Source of the DNA: an uncultured Blautia sp.
Lineage (GTDB): Bacteria > Bacillota > Clostridia > Lachnospirales > Lachnospiraceae
Reading direction: 5' to 3'
DNA length: 64,000 bases
Assembly (NCBI GenBank): GCA_934424575.1
Contig: CAKRXU010000007.1
Coordinates: 1-64,000 of the forward strand
The notes beneath the pieces were generated by a model. The model saw only the letters and a program-made list of their open reading frames with translations. It had not been told where the DNA came from and ran no database searches. Made by a program: the position numbers and the translations under genes. This document shows, in pieces, positions 8,319 through 16,538 of this stretch. The stretch's first letter is position 1. Each line of letters starts with the position of its first letter.

Positions 8319-8915
8319 TCAAAGCTGGACTCTGCCTTCCAGCGCACGGAGCAGGGTCACTTCGTCAATATATTCCAGATCTCCGCCTACCGGCACGCCG
8401 CTGGCGATCCTGGTGACTTTGATTCCGGTCGGTTTGATCAGTTTGCTGATGTACATCGCTGTTGTCTCACCTTCCAGACTGGAATTTGTCGCAATGATGA
8501 CTTCTTTTACGTCTTTCTGCAGTCTCTGCATCAGTTCCTTGAGACGGATGTCATCCGGTCCGATACCGAGCATTGGGGAGATCGCACCGTGAAGTACATG
8601 GTACACACCGTCGTATTTGCCGGTTTTTTCATAGGCAGCAAGGTCTCTGGTGTTCTCCACGACCATGATCGTGCTTGCATCTCTCTTGGGATTTGCACAG
8701 ATCGGGCAGAGTTCCTGATCGGTCAGAGTACAGCAATTTTTGCAGTAGCGGACTTTTGCCCTTGCTTCTGTGATGGATGAGGTAAGCTGCCCTACCTGGT
8801 CCTTCGGCATATTCATGATGTGAAAAGCCAGACGCTGGGCGGATTTCGGCCCAATTCCCGGAAGGTGGGACAGCTGCTCAATCAGCTTATTGATGTGTGT
8901 GCTGTAATATTCCAT
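8319..8915 (-). CDS. recR: Recombination mediator RecR
   Basis: A 198-aa RecR of normal length. An N-terminal HhH region (LPGIGPKSAQRLAFH) is followed by a four-Cys zinc finger (CKNCCTLTDQELCPIC), then a Toprim domain (MVVENTRDLAAYEKTG) and a C-terminal Walker-like region. With RecF/RecO it helps load RecA at gaps. Its ATG shares a base with the stop of ybaB (TGATG), so the two are translationally coupled. The order dnaX-ybaB-recR is the conserved bacterial arrangement. Confidence 0.96.
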   Translation of the reverse strand: MEYYSTHINKLIEQLSHLPGIGPKSAQRLAFHIMNMPKDQVGQLTSSITEARAKVRYCKNCCTLTDQELCPICANPKRDASTIMVVENTRDLAAYEKTGKYDGVYHVLHGAISPMLGIGPDDIRLKELMQRLQKDVKEVIIATNSSLEGETTAMYISKLIKPTGIKVTRIASGVPVGGDLEYIDEVTLLRALEGRVQL

Positions 8916-9271
8916 CAGAAAGGAAGTCCTCCGCCTAAGCCGCCAAGTCCTCCTGTGAGTTTGGACATTACTGCTGTAGATTCTTCTTCGACTTTGCGCA
9001 GTGCTTCGTTTGTAGCTGCTACGATCAGGTCCTCGAGCATTTCGATGTCGTCCGGATCTACTACTTCTTCGTCAAGTTTGACTTTGGTCACTTCACGTTT
9101 ACCGGAAATGGTTACTTCTACTGCTCCGCCGCCTGCGGTTGCTGTGAATTCTTTTTCTTCTAATGCTTTCTGGTTTTCTTCCATCTGACGCTGCATTTTC
9201 TGCGCCTGTTTCATTAAGTTGTTCATGTTTCCAGGCATACCCATGCCCGGGAATCCTCCACGTTTTGCCAT
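8915..9271 (-). CDS. YbaB/EbfC family nucleoid-associated protein
   Basis: A 118-aa small DNA-binding protein of the YbaB/EbfC family. It has a Gly/Met-rich start, then MNNLMKQAQKMQRQMEE, then a central beta-sheet (AVEVTISGKREVTKVKLD) and an Asp/Glu-rich helix DPDDIEMLEDLIVAA. The C-terminus is Gly-rich (GGLGGLGGGLPF), as in many Firmicutes homologues. It lies between dnaX (30 bp upstream) and recR (one-base overlap), its usual place. Confidence 0.95.
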   Translation of the reverse strand: MAKRGGFPGMGMPGNMNNLMKQAQKMQRQMEENQKALEEKEFTATAGGGAVEVTISGKREVTKVKLDEEVVDPDDIEMLEDLIVAATNEALRKVEEESTAVMSKLTGGLGGLGGGLPF

Positions 9272-9300
9272 GATTGTAAATCCTCCATTAATTTTAAATT

Positions 9301-10905
9301 TTATTCTTCCAGGCTTGAGCCCGGCGCTTCCTCTATCTGCACATCCATATGGATATTCTGACGGATCGCCTGATCCACCGTGATCTGTGTCAGGTTTGTC
9401 TGCTGATGGTCCTCTGCGACAAGCATGTGAAGTTCAATGCTCTTGCCAAGCTGTTTCTCGATGATTGCCTGAAGTTCCTGCTTTGCCTCGGAATCATCCG
9501 GATAAAGCCTGCCGAGCGGTGTCTGGAACTCTACATACAGGATCGGTTCACCTGTCTCTCCGTTGTATTTCGGGATCGACTGCAGAAGTGCCTGCTTAAA
9601 AGCTGCCGTCGTCTGACCGACGATCACCTTCCAGCCGGATACGATCTTTTGCAGATCCTCCGGAGCGGCTTTCTGCGGTGGTGCTGCCGGAGCCGGGGCT
9701 GCTTCCTGTACGGACGCTCTCGCACTCTGGACAACGACCTGCTGCACCGGACGCTCATCGATCCTCTGTTCCAGCACACGGATACGGTCAAGGACAGAAT
9801 CCAGATTTGTCTCCATCGCCGGACGGCAGAGCTTGATCAGTGCGATCTCCACCAGAACTCGTTTCTGTGTTGCGAAACGGATCTGGTTTGAAAGTTCCGA
9901 AAAGATACGGATGTATCTCATCAGAGTATCGATATCCGTCATCTTACTCTCTTCTTTGAGAAGTTTGAGGTTCTCGGATGAGACGTCGATTGCTTCTTCC
10001 GGATTGTCGGAAGTTTTGACCAGGAGAAGGTTTCGCATGTACCAGGTAAAATCTCCTACAAACTGGCTCAGTTCCCTTCCTCCTACGATCAGTTCCTCTA
10101 GGATACGAATCGCAGCGGTCACATCTCCTGCGAGGACTTTTCGCAGAAGTTTGCTGAAAACTTCTGTGTCCACGGCTCCCAGGACTTCCAGAACTTTGTC
10201 ATAGGTGAGCGTCTGACCAAGATAAAAGGCAATACACTGATCCAGAAGACTCAGCGCATCTCGCATGGAACCGTCGCCGGCTTTTGCCACATAACGGACG
10301 GCTTTTTCCTCTGCCTCTACGCCCTCTGCCTTAAGAAGTTCTGTCAGGCGGGCTGCGATCGTGTCGATCGAGATCCTGTGGAAATCATATCTCTGACATC
10401 TGGAAAGGATCGTGATCGGGATCTTGTGTGCCTCCGTCGTCGCCAGGATAAAGATGACATAGGACGGCGGCTCCTCCAGAGTCTTGAGCAGTGCATTAAA
10501 AGCTCCCGTAGAAAGCATATGCACCTCATCGATGATGTACACCTTGTAATTGCCCTCCGTCGGACGGTAAGTCACTTCCTCTCGAATCTCTCGGATGTTG
10601 TCAACACCGTTGTTGGATGCCGCATCGATCTCGATCACATTCATCGAAGTTCCTGCCTGGATCGCTTTGCACATCTCGCATTCATTACAGGGGCTTCCGT
10701 TGACCGGATGCTGACAGTTGACTGCCTTGGCGAGGATCTTCGCCACAGTCGTCTTACCGGTACCTCTCGTTCCACAGAAAAGATATGCGTGTCCGATGCG
10801 GTTGGCATTGATCTGATTCGTCAGCGTTGTCACAATGTGATCCTGCCCCTTGACATCAGCAAAATTATCAGGCCTGAACTTCCGGTACAGGGCAGTATAA
10901 CTCAT
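9301..10905 (-). CDS. dnaX: DNA polymerase III subunit gamma/tau
   Basis: A 534-aa clamp-loader ATPase. CGTRGTGKTTVAKILA is the Walker A (about 44-59), followed by the four-Cys zinc module (CQHPVNGSPCNECEMC), IIDEVHMLS as Walker B and ILSRCQRYDFHR with the sensor/arginine-finger region. Domains I-III are complete. A Pro/Ala-rich linker (about 390-415) leads to a tau-like C-terminal domain. It drives loading of the beta clamp by ATP hydrolysis. It heads the dnaX-ybaB-recR cluster. I did not see an obvious slippery frameshift site for a separate gamma form. Confidence 0.96.
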   Translation of the reverse strand: MSYTALYRKFRPDNFADVKGQDHIVTTLTNQINANRIGHAYLFCGTRGTGKTTVAKILAKAVNCQHPVNGSPCNECEMCKAIQAGTSMNVIEIDAASNNGVDNIREIREEVTYRPTEGNYKVYIIDEVHMLSTGAFNALLKTLEEPPSYVIFILATTEAHKIPITILSRCQRYDFHRISIDTIAARLTELLKAEGVEAEEKAVRYVAKAGDGSMRDALSLLDQCIAFYLGQTLTYDKVLEVLGAVDTEVFSKLLRKVLAGDVTAAIRILEELIVGGRELSQFVGDFTWYMRNLLLVKTSDNPEEAIDVSSENLKLLKEESKMTDIDTLMRYIRIFSELSNQIRFATQKRVLVEIALIKLCRPAMETNLDSVLDRIRVLEQRIDERPVQQVVVQSARASVQEAAPAPAAPPQKAAPEDLQKIVSGWKVIVGQTTAAFKQALLQSIPKYNGETGEPILYVEFQTPLGRLYPDDSEAKQELQAIIEKQLGKSIELHMLVAEDHQQTNLTQITVDQAIRQNIHMDVQIEEAPGSSLEE

Positions 10906-10964
10906 AATTGTACTCCTTTTCCTGCCTGAGCGGGCGGTTCCCCGTCAATATCCCCAGGCATTAA

Positions 10965-10992
10965 GCCGCCGCAGGAAAACTCCCGCGGCGGC
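10965..10992 (-). terminator. GC-rich hairpin after pfkA
   Basis: GCCGCCGC (10965-10972) pairs with GCGGCGGC (10985-10992) across a 12-nt loop, directly downstream of the phosphofructokinase stop and ahead of dnaX. There is no U-tract, so termination may be incomplete or the hairpin may only protect the 3' end. Confidence 0.55.
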
Positions 10993-11007
10993 AGTTATTG
11001 TTTAGTC

Positions 11008-12090
11008 TCAGTCTCCGAAGCTGATACCGATCTGTTTGGCTGCTTTGACGATCTGATCTTTCGGAGAAACCATCTTGAGTTTGCCAGCGCATTCTGCAAG
11101 CGGAACTCTCTTGATCTTTCCATTGATGATACCGATCATAATGCCGTATTCCTCATCCAGAATGGCCTCTGCTGCACCTGCACCGATTCTTGTGGAAAGA
11201 ACGCGGTCATACGGGCACGGCTCGCCGCCTCGCTGAATGTGTCCCGGAACAGTGACACGTACTTCGCTTCCGATGACCTGATTGATCTGATCTGCGATCT
11301 CGTAGGAAACTGACGGGTATTTTCTGGCTCTTGCTTCGAGTTTTTCTTTGTATTTCTTCTTAGGAAGTTCTGCATCCTCCTTGGAGATCGCACCCTCGGC
11401 TACTGCGAGGATCGTGAAACGCTTGCCTTCTTTGTTACGTTTCTCGATCGCGGAGCATACTTTCTTGATATCATATGGGATCTCAGGGATCAGGATGATA
11501 TCTGCGCCGCCTGCGATTCCGGCATGGAGTGTCAGGCTTCCAACCTTGTGTCCCATGATCTCCACGATAAATACGCGGCCATGAGAAGTTGCTGTTGTGT
11601 GGATGCAGTCGATCGCGTTGGTAGCGATATTTACTGCGCTCTGGAATCCAAAAGTCATATCTGTGCCATAGATATCATTATCGATTGTCTTCGGAAGATG
11701 GATGATATTGAGGCCTTCTTCTCTTAACAGATTGGCTGTTTTCTGTGTTCCGTTTCCTCCAAGGATAACGAGGCAGTCCAGGCAGAGTTTGTAGTAGGTC
11801 TGTTTCATAGCCTCTACTTTGTCAAGGCCCTTCTCATCCGGCACGCGCATCAGTTTGAATGGCTGACGGGATGTTCCCAGAATAGTTCCGCCTCTTGTCA
11901 GGATACCAGAGAAATCCTTCGCGGTCAGCATACGGTATTTGCCGTAGATGAGTCCTTTATATCCATCGTCAAAACCGTAAACTTCCAGGTCGTCCACTGT
12001 ATTGGACAGAGCCTTTACAACACCTCGCATGGTTGCATTTAAAGCCTGGCAGTCGCCACCGCTTGTCAACATTCCGATTCTCTTGATCAT
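11008..12090 (-). CDS. 6-phosphofructokinase
   Basis: A 360-aa enzyme of the PfkA superfamily that phosphorylates fructose 6-phosphate in glycolysis. Visible motifs are MLTSGGDCQALNA (phosphoryl-donor loop), LGTSRQPF, LGGNGTQKTA, PKTIDNDIYGTDMTFG with the catalytic Asp, VEIMGHKVG, and PGHIQRGG. The donor-selectivity loop reads GGNGT rather than the GGDGS of classic ATP enzymes or GGDD of most diphosphate enzymes, so the phosphoryl donor should not be assumed. Its promoter diverges from that of the SRP RNA and the two -35 elements overlap. Confidence 0.88.
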   Translation of the reverse strand: MIKRIGMLTSGGDCQALNATMRGVVKALSNTVDDLEVYGFDDGYKGLIYGKYRMLTAKDFSGILTRGGTILGTSRQPFKLMRVPDEKGLDKVEAMKQTYYKLCLDCLVILGGNGTQKTANLLREEGLNIIHLPKTIDNDIYGTDMTFGFQSAVNIATNAIDCIHTTATSHGRVFIVEIMGHKVGSLTLHAGIAGGADIILIPEIPYDIKKVCSAIEKRNKEGKRFTILAVAEGAISKEDAELPKKKYKEKLEARARKYPSVSYEIADQINQVIGSEVRVTVPGHIQRGGEPCPYDRVLSTRIGAGAAEAILDEEYGIMIGIINGKIKRVPLAECAGKLKMVSPKDQIVKAAKQIGISFGD

Positions 12091-12173
12091 AGAATTGTCC
12101 TCCTCACTGCGTATTGTTTTCTACGCAAAGTAGATTTTGCAGTCGTAAAAAACACATCTGCAATTTGATTTCT

Positions 12174-12203
12174 ATTATATAATACTTTGCCCCCTCTTGA
12201 CAA
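12174..12203 (-). promoter_or_regulatory. pfkA promoter, overlapping the SRP RNA promoter
   Basis: Minus-strand TTGTCA (12203-12198), 18-bp spacer, TATAAT (12179-12174). Its -35 shares five bases with the TTGACA of the plus-strand SRP RNA promoter. Confidence 0.6.
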
Positions 12204-12225
12204 GTATACAAAAATCGTTTATACT
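12197..12225 (+). promoter_or_regulatory. SRP RNA promoter
   Basis: TTGACA (12197-12202), 17-bp spacer, TATACT (12220-12225). It is placed so that transcription starts at about 12231, the first base of the closing stem of the SRP RNA. Confidence 0.85.
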
Positions 12226-12230
12226 TAAAT

Positions 12231-12494
12231 TCCGCGCAGCCGGGGAGATAGCGGTGCCCTGTACCTGCAATCCGCTACAGCAGGGGTGATGCCAATCTGA
12301 GGCTTGTCTCCTGTGGGGCTGCCCTTTATAAGTGGCGTTGACGTTTGGGTCTCACGCAACAGGACTCTGTGAACCGTGTCAGGGCAGGAATGCAGCAGCA
12401 CTAAGCAGAACCTCTTGTGTGCCGTGAGGGTGCCTGGGCCGAGTTAACTGTAGAGGTAACGTCCATGGGAACATTTCGAAGTGCGGCGCGCGGA
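12231..12494 (+). ncRNA. ffs: Signal recognition particle RNA (large Firmicutes type)
   Basis: About 264 nt, similar to the large Bacillus scRNA. The ends pair (TCCGCGC 12231-12237 with GCGCGGA 12488-12494), forming the closing stem of the Alu-type domain. The S-domain core is recognisable at about 12370-12413: GTGAACC, GTCAGG, the GGAA tetraloop, AGCAGC and ACTAAG, the Ffh-binding helix 8. It works with Ffh to target nascent membrane and secreted proteins. It has its own sigma-A promoter upstream and a terminator downstream. Confidence 0.92.
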
Positions 12495-12508
12495 AAAAAA
12501 GAACTTTC

Positions 12509-12543
12509 ATAATTACTATGCACGAAGTGAGAACAGTAATTAT
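12509..12543. repeat. Palindrome after the SRP RNA
   Basis: ATAATTACT (12509-12517) and AGTAATTAT (12535-12543) form a 9-bp perfect stem with a loop ending in GTGAGAAC. Loop and arm resemble the GTGAACAGTAAC arm of the element at 6149-6256. Confidence 0.4.
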
Positions 12544-12546
12544 TTA

Positions 12547-12580
12547 CAGTCCGATGGCAGATTGTCACCGGACTGTTTTT
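12547..12580 (+). terminator. Terminator of the SRP RNA
   Basis: CAGTCCG (12547-12553) pairs with CGGACTG (12569-12575), followed by five T (12576-12580) and a further T-rich stretch. Confidence 0.85.
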
Positions 12581-12609
12581 ATTTTTTACAGGCAGAAGTT
12601 TCTTTATAC

Positions 12610-12660
12610 AAACAGACCGGGAACTACAGGCTTTCTTACCTGACAGTTTCCGGTCTGTTT
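12610..12660 (-). terminator. Terminator of yqeY (possibly bidirectional)
   Basis: AAACAGACCGG (12610-12620) is perfectly complementary to CCGGTCTGTTT (12650-12660), with a T-rich run on both flanks. It lies directly after the yqeY stop codon. Confidence 0.75.
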
Positions 12661-12670
12661 ATTCTCTGTT

Positions 12671-13114
12671 TTATTTGCAGCACTCTGCTACTACCTGATT
12701 GATGAGTTTGCCGTCTGCTTTGCCTTTGAGGTCGCCCATGACAGCTTTCATGATCTGACCTTTATTCTTGGTCGCGAGAACTTCTGCGAATTTCTCTTCC
12801 AGATAAGTCTTGATCTCTTCTGCGCTCATCTGCTGTGGTGCGTATTTTGCGATTACATCGTATCTTGCCTGGTATTCTGCACGAAGGTCCTCACGGCTTT
12901 CCGGGCAGGTGTCGAGCTGTTCTTTGACTGTCTTTAACTCTTTGAGGATCACACGGTCAACCAGTGCTTCCGGAATGTCATCACGGCATCCTTCGTCGAT
13001 GGCTGCTTTTTTTGCTGCGGAGATCAGAGCGGATACTGCTTCCTTGGTTGTTTTATCCTTTGCTTTCATGGCTGCTACCATGTCTTTTCTTAATGCTTCT
13101 ACTGTCATTTTCAT
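12671..13114 (-). CDS. GatB/YqeY domain protein
   Basis: A 147-aa protein consisting of the YqeY domain, the helical tRNA-contacting tail domain also found in GatB. Recognisable stretches are LRKDMVAAMKAKDK at the start and ILKELKTVKEQLD in the middle. The C-terminal half has IKTYLEEKFAEV and GQIMKAVMGDLKGKADGKL. Such stand-alone proteins are near universal in Firmicutes, often near rpsU; their cellular role is unclear. A second in-frame ATG two codons in (MTVEAL) is equally plausible as start. Confidence 0.92.
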   Translation of the reverse strand: MKMTVEALRKDMVAAMKAKDKTTKEAVSALISAAKKAAIDEGCRDDIPEALVDRVILKELKTVKEQLDTCPESREDLRAEYQARYDVIAKYAPQQMSAEEIKTYLEEKFAEVLATKNKGQIMKAVMGDLKGKADGKLINQVVAECCK

Positions 13115-13207
13115 TTCCTCCTCGTTTATTGGATTGCCGTTCAGTCTGCTGCTTGTGCAATCACTTTTTGTTTATTATCATAGCACGATTTTTGCAAAAA
13201 ACAAGGT

Positions 13208-13744
13208 TTACTGATTTTCCTGTTGTGGGTTTTCCTGCCTCTGTATCTGCTGTGCTTCCTGCTTTGCAAGCATTTTGCGTTGTTTTTTCTTTTCGCGGAG
13301 TTCGCGGAAAAAATCGGACAGCATTGTGGAGCATTCTTCCTGAAGAATGCCTCTGGTAGTTTTTACCTGGTGGTTGAAGTCTTCTACTTCAAGAAGGTTC
13401 AGGACTGAGCCCGCACATCCTGCTTTGGGATTCATGCTTCCGATCACCACCTCGTCGATCCGGGACTGGACAAGTGCACCGGCACACATCTGGCATGGTT
13501 CGAGTGTCACGTACATCGTGCAGCCTTCCAGCCGCCAGTCGCCAAGTTTTTTGCTTGCTTTGCGGATCGCGTTCAGTTCTGCGTGGGACAGGGTGTTCTT
13601 GTCTGTATTTCTGCGGTTATAACCTCTTGCGATGATCTTGCCTTCGTATACGATCACACAGCCGATCGGAACTTCTTCCAGTGCCCGGGCTTTTTTTGCC
13701 TGCCGGATCGCTTCTTTCATGAATTTTTCCTGTTCTGTCAACAT
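13208..13744 (-). CDS. tadA: tRNA adenosine(34) deaminase TadA
   Basis: A 178-aa protein from ATG 13744, chosen over the upstream in-frame ATG because AAGGAG sits just ahead and the family begins here (MLTEQEKFM). SHAELNAI supplies the zinc His and catalytic Glu; EPCQMCAGA supplies the two zinc Cys. It converts A34 to inosine in tRNA-Arg(ACG). The C-terminal tail (RKMLAKQEAQQ onward) is Gln/Glu-rich and longer than in typical TadA. It is transcribed away from the radical-SAM gene upstream. Confidence 0.95.
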   Translation of the reverse strand: MLTEQEKFMKEAIRQAKKARALEEVPIGCVIVYEGKIIARGYNRRNTDKNTLSHAELNAIRKASKKLGDWRLEGCTMYVTLEPCQMCAGALVQSRIDEVVIGSMNPKAGCAGSVLNLLEVEDFNHQVKTTRGILQEECSTMLSDFFRELREKKKQRKMLAKQEAQQIQRQENPQQENQ

Positions 13745-13881
13745 GTTTTCTCCTTTTTTGTGTGGTGGGTTTCCGGTCGTCTGGTTGTTACTGCTATCCA
13801 GTATAAAGAAATCCGCTTGCAAAAGCAATGAAAAATAACTAGAATAAAATATCAGACATCATGATGAAAGAAGGGGAAAGC

Positions 13882-14580
13882 ATGCCTCATATACATGGTT
13901 TAAACAAAACGACATTACTTGATTATCCGGGGCGGGTTGCGGCGACGATCTTTCTTGGCGGCTGCAATTTCCGCTGTCCGTTCTGCCAGAACAGTTCGCT
14001 GGTGCTGCATCCTTCCGAGGAGCCGGAGATTTCTGAGGAAGAAGTTCTGCGTTTTCTCAAAAAGCGGAACGGGATTCTGGAAGGGGTCTGTATTTCCGGC
14101 GGAGAACCGACATTGAGTGCGGACCTTGAAGATTTTATTGGTAAGATCCGTGAAATGGGATATCCGGTCAAACTTGACACAAATGGAACGCAGCCGGAGG
14201 TTTTGAAAAATCTTGCAGAAAAAGGTCTCATCCAGATGGCTGCTGTCGATATCAAAGCCTGTCCGGAGAATTATCCCTCCCTGACGGGGCTTCTGAAACC
14301 CGATCTGGATGCGGTAAAGGAAACGGTTGATTTTTTGCTGCATGGAGAACTGGATTATGAATTCCGAACGACAGTTGTGCGGGAACTGCACAATGAAGAA
14401 GATTTCCATAAGATCGGCGCATGGTTAAAGGGTGCCAAAGCCTATTATCTCCAGGCTTACAGAGACTCGGACGAGGTTCTGCAGCCTGGATTCAGCAGTT
14501 ATTCTCTGGAAGAACTGGAACATTTCCGGGAAATTCTTCTGGAAAATATCTCAAGAGTTGAGATTCGGGGCATCGATTAA
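13882..14580 (+). CDS. Anaerobic RNR-activating-type radical SAM protein
   Basis: A 232-aa protein from ATG 13882, picked because GAAGGGG precedes it and homologues begin at MPHIHGLNKTTLLDYPG. The GGCNFRCPFCQN motif gives the CX3CX2C that binds the 4Fe-4S cluster, and SGGEP follows as the SAM-binding motif. This is the NrdG/PflA-like family that makes a glycyl radical on a partner enzyme. No nrdD or other glycyl-radical enzyme is in the window, so the partner is encoded elsewhere. Its last 30 bases overlap the 3' end of the convergent proline-rich gene. Confidence 0.88.
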   Translation: MPHIHGLNKTTLLDYPGRVAATIFLGGCNFRCPFCQNSSLVLHPSEEPEISEEEVLRFLKKRNGILEGVCISGGEPTLSADLEDFIGKIREMGYPVKLDTNGTQPEVLKNLAEKGLIQMAAVDIKACPENYPSLTGLLKPDLDAVKETVDFLLHGELDYEFRTTVVRELHNEEDFHKIGAWLKGAKAYYLQAYRDSDEVLQPGFSSYSLEELEHFREILLENISRVEIRGID

Positions 14581-15813
14581 GCGATACCAGTAGCCTCCTT
14601 TGCCTTTTGGAATACGTATGTTGGGGCTTTCTTTGAAGTAGGAAAAACCGAACATATTCGCCATGAAGCGTTCCTGCTGATCGTAACCGCCGGGGACGCC
14701 GAGGATCCATTGTCCGCAGGTATTACGACAGAGAAGAAGATGCCCGAAATTATAATAGCCATATTGTAAGAAGCGATTGTTACGCAGCATGCAGGCGCGG
14801 CGGCCCAGGAAACAGAGCTCTTCCGGGGTGATCTTGCGGCAGTCGGTCAGCTCACCATCGTTGAATGCGTCACATGGTGTACCGATAGGCTTCGATGTAC
14901 GAGCCTGCCCGAACATGTGTGGTGGACGCGGTGGCGGGGGTGGTACTGGACGACCTGGACCCGGCATCGGTGGCGGTACCGGATGACCTGCCCCTGGCTG
15001 ATGCGGTGGGCGCGGTGGCTCCGGTGGGCGATTCGGTCCTCCCGGTCCTGGACCATACGGTGGGCGCGGTGGCTCCGGTGGACGATTCGGTCCTCCCGGC
15101 CCCGGACCATGCGGTGGGCGCGGATATTCTTCGATTTCCTGCCCTTCTATGGACTGAGTATGGATTTCCAGCCGCGAAGTGTCCATATCCTGCGACGATT
15201 TATCCTGAGATTTCATCGCCCCTTCACCTGCACTCTGTTCCGTTATGTTTCCATCCACTATATCTCTTTCATCCTCGCCAGCATTTTCTACATTATTGTG
15301 TAGACTTCCCATCAATTTCGCATCTTCCGTTTCCTGCTCCTGTCCTCCACGATCAGTCTTTCCTTCTTCCGTTCCAACACGCTTCGATTCCCCATCAGAT
15401 TTCGGCTCCTTCCGTGCCTCCGGCATCACCCGGAAGTCCTCCGGCCGGATCGGCTGGTCATCCCATTCTGTGCCAAAGAATCCTCCACTTTCCAGGATCA
15501 GCACCATACCATTCATTTCCTCAAGCGGGATCTTCCCATGCCCGACAGCCATCGTCTCTGTTTCCAGCAGACAGTCCATCTTTCCCTCTTCCGTCCGACA
15601 GTTTCCGATCCTGCTGCCATCAAGCAGTCCTTTTTTCCTTACAAATCCATAAACACTACAGTCCGTTCCCGCAAGCAGTCCCGGACAGCGCAGATGGATC
15701 TCCATCCTGCACAGTTTTCCCCAGGCCTCTACCCTGATAAAACCACAGTTGCTCCCTTTTTTTCCTTTCAGGTATTCATATACATACGCCACAAAGCGTC
15801 GATATTCCGCCAA
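14551..15813 (-). CDS. Proline-rich protein, DUF6128-like
   Basis: A 420-aa protein in three parts. The N-terminal domain (about 1-130) is rich in beta-strands and Cys (EYLKGKKGSNCGFIRVE, CRMEIHLRCPGL). An acidic, charged linker follows (about 135-225). Next is a Pro/Gly block (about 230-310) made of repeats of the type PPEPPRPPYGPGPGGPNR. The C-terminal domain (about 315-420) includes ITPEELCFLGRRACMLRNN and YYNFGHLLLCR. This layout matches a protein family I know from Lachnospiraceae, probably DUF6128, of unknown function. No signal peptide is visible, so it is likely cytosolic. Its 3' end overlaps the convergent radical-SAM gene by 30 bp. Confidence 0.75.
   Translation of the reverse strand: MAEYRRFVAYVYEYLKGKKGSNCGFIRVEAWGKLCRMEIHLRCPGLLAGTDCSVYGFVRKKGLLDGSRIGNCRTEEGKMDCLLETETMAVGHGKIPLEEMNGMVLILESGGFFGTEWDDQPIRPEDFRVMPEARKEPKSDGESKRVGTEEGKTDRGGQEQETEDAKLMGSLHNNVENAGEDERDIVDGNITEQSAGEGAMKSQDKSSQDMDTSRLEIHTQSIEGQEIEEYPRPPHGPGPGGPNRPPEPPRPPYGPGPGGPNRPPEPPRPPHQPGAGHPVPPPMPGPGRPVPPPPPRPPHMFGQARTSKPIGTPCDAFNDGELTDCRKITPEELCFLGRRACMLRNNRFLQYGYYNFGHLLLCRNTCGQWILGVPGGYDQQERFMANMFGFSYFKESPNIRIPKGKGGYWYRLIDAPNLNS
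14905..15125 (-). repeat. Pro/Gly-coding tandem repeats
   Basis: Imperfect repeats of about 54 bp encode GPGPGGPNRPPEPPRPP-type units inside the proline-rich protein. The two best copies are at about 15006-15115. Such repeats can change copy number by slippage. Confidence 0.7.
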
Positions 15814-15873
15814 AGTTATCCTCCTGTTTTTTTACATCACTTATGTATATGAACCCCCATTTCAAAATAGACC

Positions 15874-16371
15874 TTACAGTTTCTCGCATCCATCCATGAT
15901 CCATCGCTCATGCCACTGCTCATACCCCGCGCGAATCCACTTTCTCAGAGACTTTTTCATATTTCCGCGAAGCATCTCCTTATCTTTCCCATATCCGATG
16001 CACCCCGGCAGTTCCGGATAAAAACCGACATAACCTCTGTTCGGATCTTTTTTTATTTTGTAGGCATCCTCCCACAGATTTTCCGTCACCATTTCCAGAG
16101 TCATTTCTCCCGCTTCCACCGTCTCATATAATCCATCCAGAACTCTCTGATACAATCCATCTGATTCATCTTCTGCTCTGCCTCTGCGCCAATTCAGTTC
16201 TCCGCTTAATTCTCCTTCCCTGCTCCACACATCATAAATCTGCTGAAATTCTTTTTCCCCGATCCCATACTTTTTTCTCATCAACTTCAGATAATACACC
16301 GCATCCGCATAACACAGTTTCCCGCTCTCGATCATTGCACACATCTGTGACAATTCATTTTCTATCCCCAT
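15874..16371 (-). CDS. HicB-like protein with N-terminal helical domain
   Basis: A 165-aa protein. The C-terminal 65 residues (GYVGFYPELPGCIGYGKDKEM, then LRGNMKKSLRKWI) follow the HicB antitoxin pattern (G-Y-x-A/G-x-x-P-E-L-P-G-C followed by an amphipathic helix). The N-terminal 90 residues are helical (CAMIESGKLCYADAVYYLKLM) and unlike the usual HicB. There is no HicA-like (about 60-aa, dsRBD-like) ORF beside it. The HTH gene 167 bp away is divergent. It could be a solitary HicB-family regulator or a decayed toxin-antitoxin remnant. The HicB relation is an inference from the motif. Confidence 0.6.
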   Translation of the reverse strand: MGIENELSQMCAMIESGKLCYADAVYYLKLMRKKYGIGEKEFQQIYDVWSREGELSGELNWRRGRAEDESDGLYQRVLDGLYETVEAGEMTLEMVTENLWEDAYKIKKDPNRGYVGFYPELPGCIGYGKDKEMLRGNMKKSLRKWIRAGYEQWHERWIMDGCEKL

Positions 16372-16538
16372 ATTTACTCCTTCTTTTCCTGCGGATCAGA
16401 CGTGTTGTTTTTTATGTTATGTCTTTTCCGTTTCAGGACAAATGTTTCCCTATTACGAAACATTATAAAAGAATTCGTCTATATCATCAATGCATAAGAG
16501 CTTTCTTTATTGCGAAATTTATTTATGAGGAAGACGAT

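Noticed and set aside
12481..12702. Open frame starting in the SRP RNA
   Set aside because: It overlaps the SRP RNA 3' end, two hairpin terminators and the end of yqeY; composition is not protein-like.
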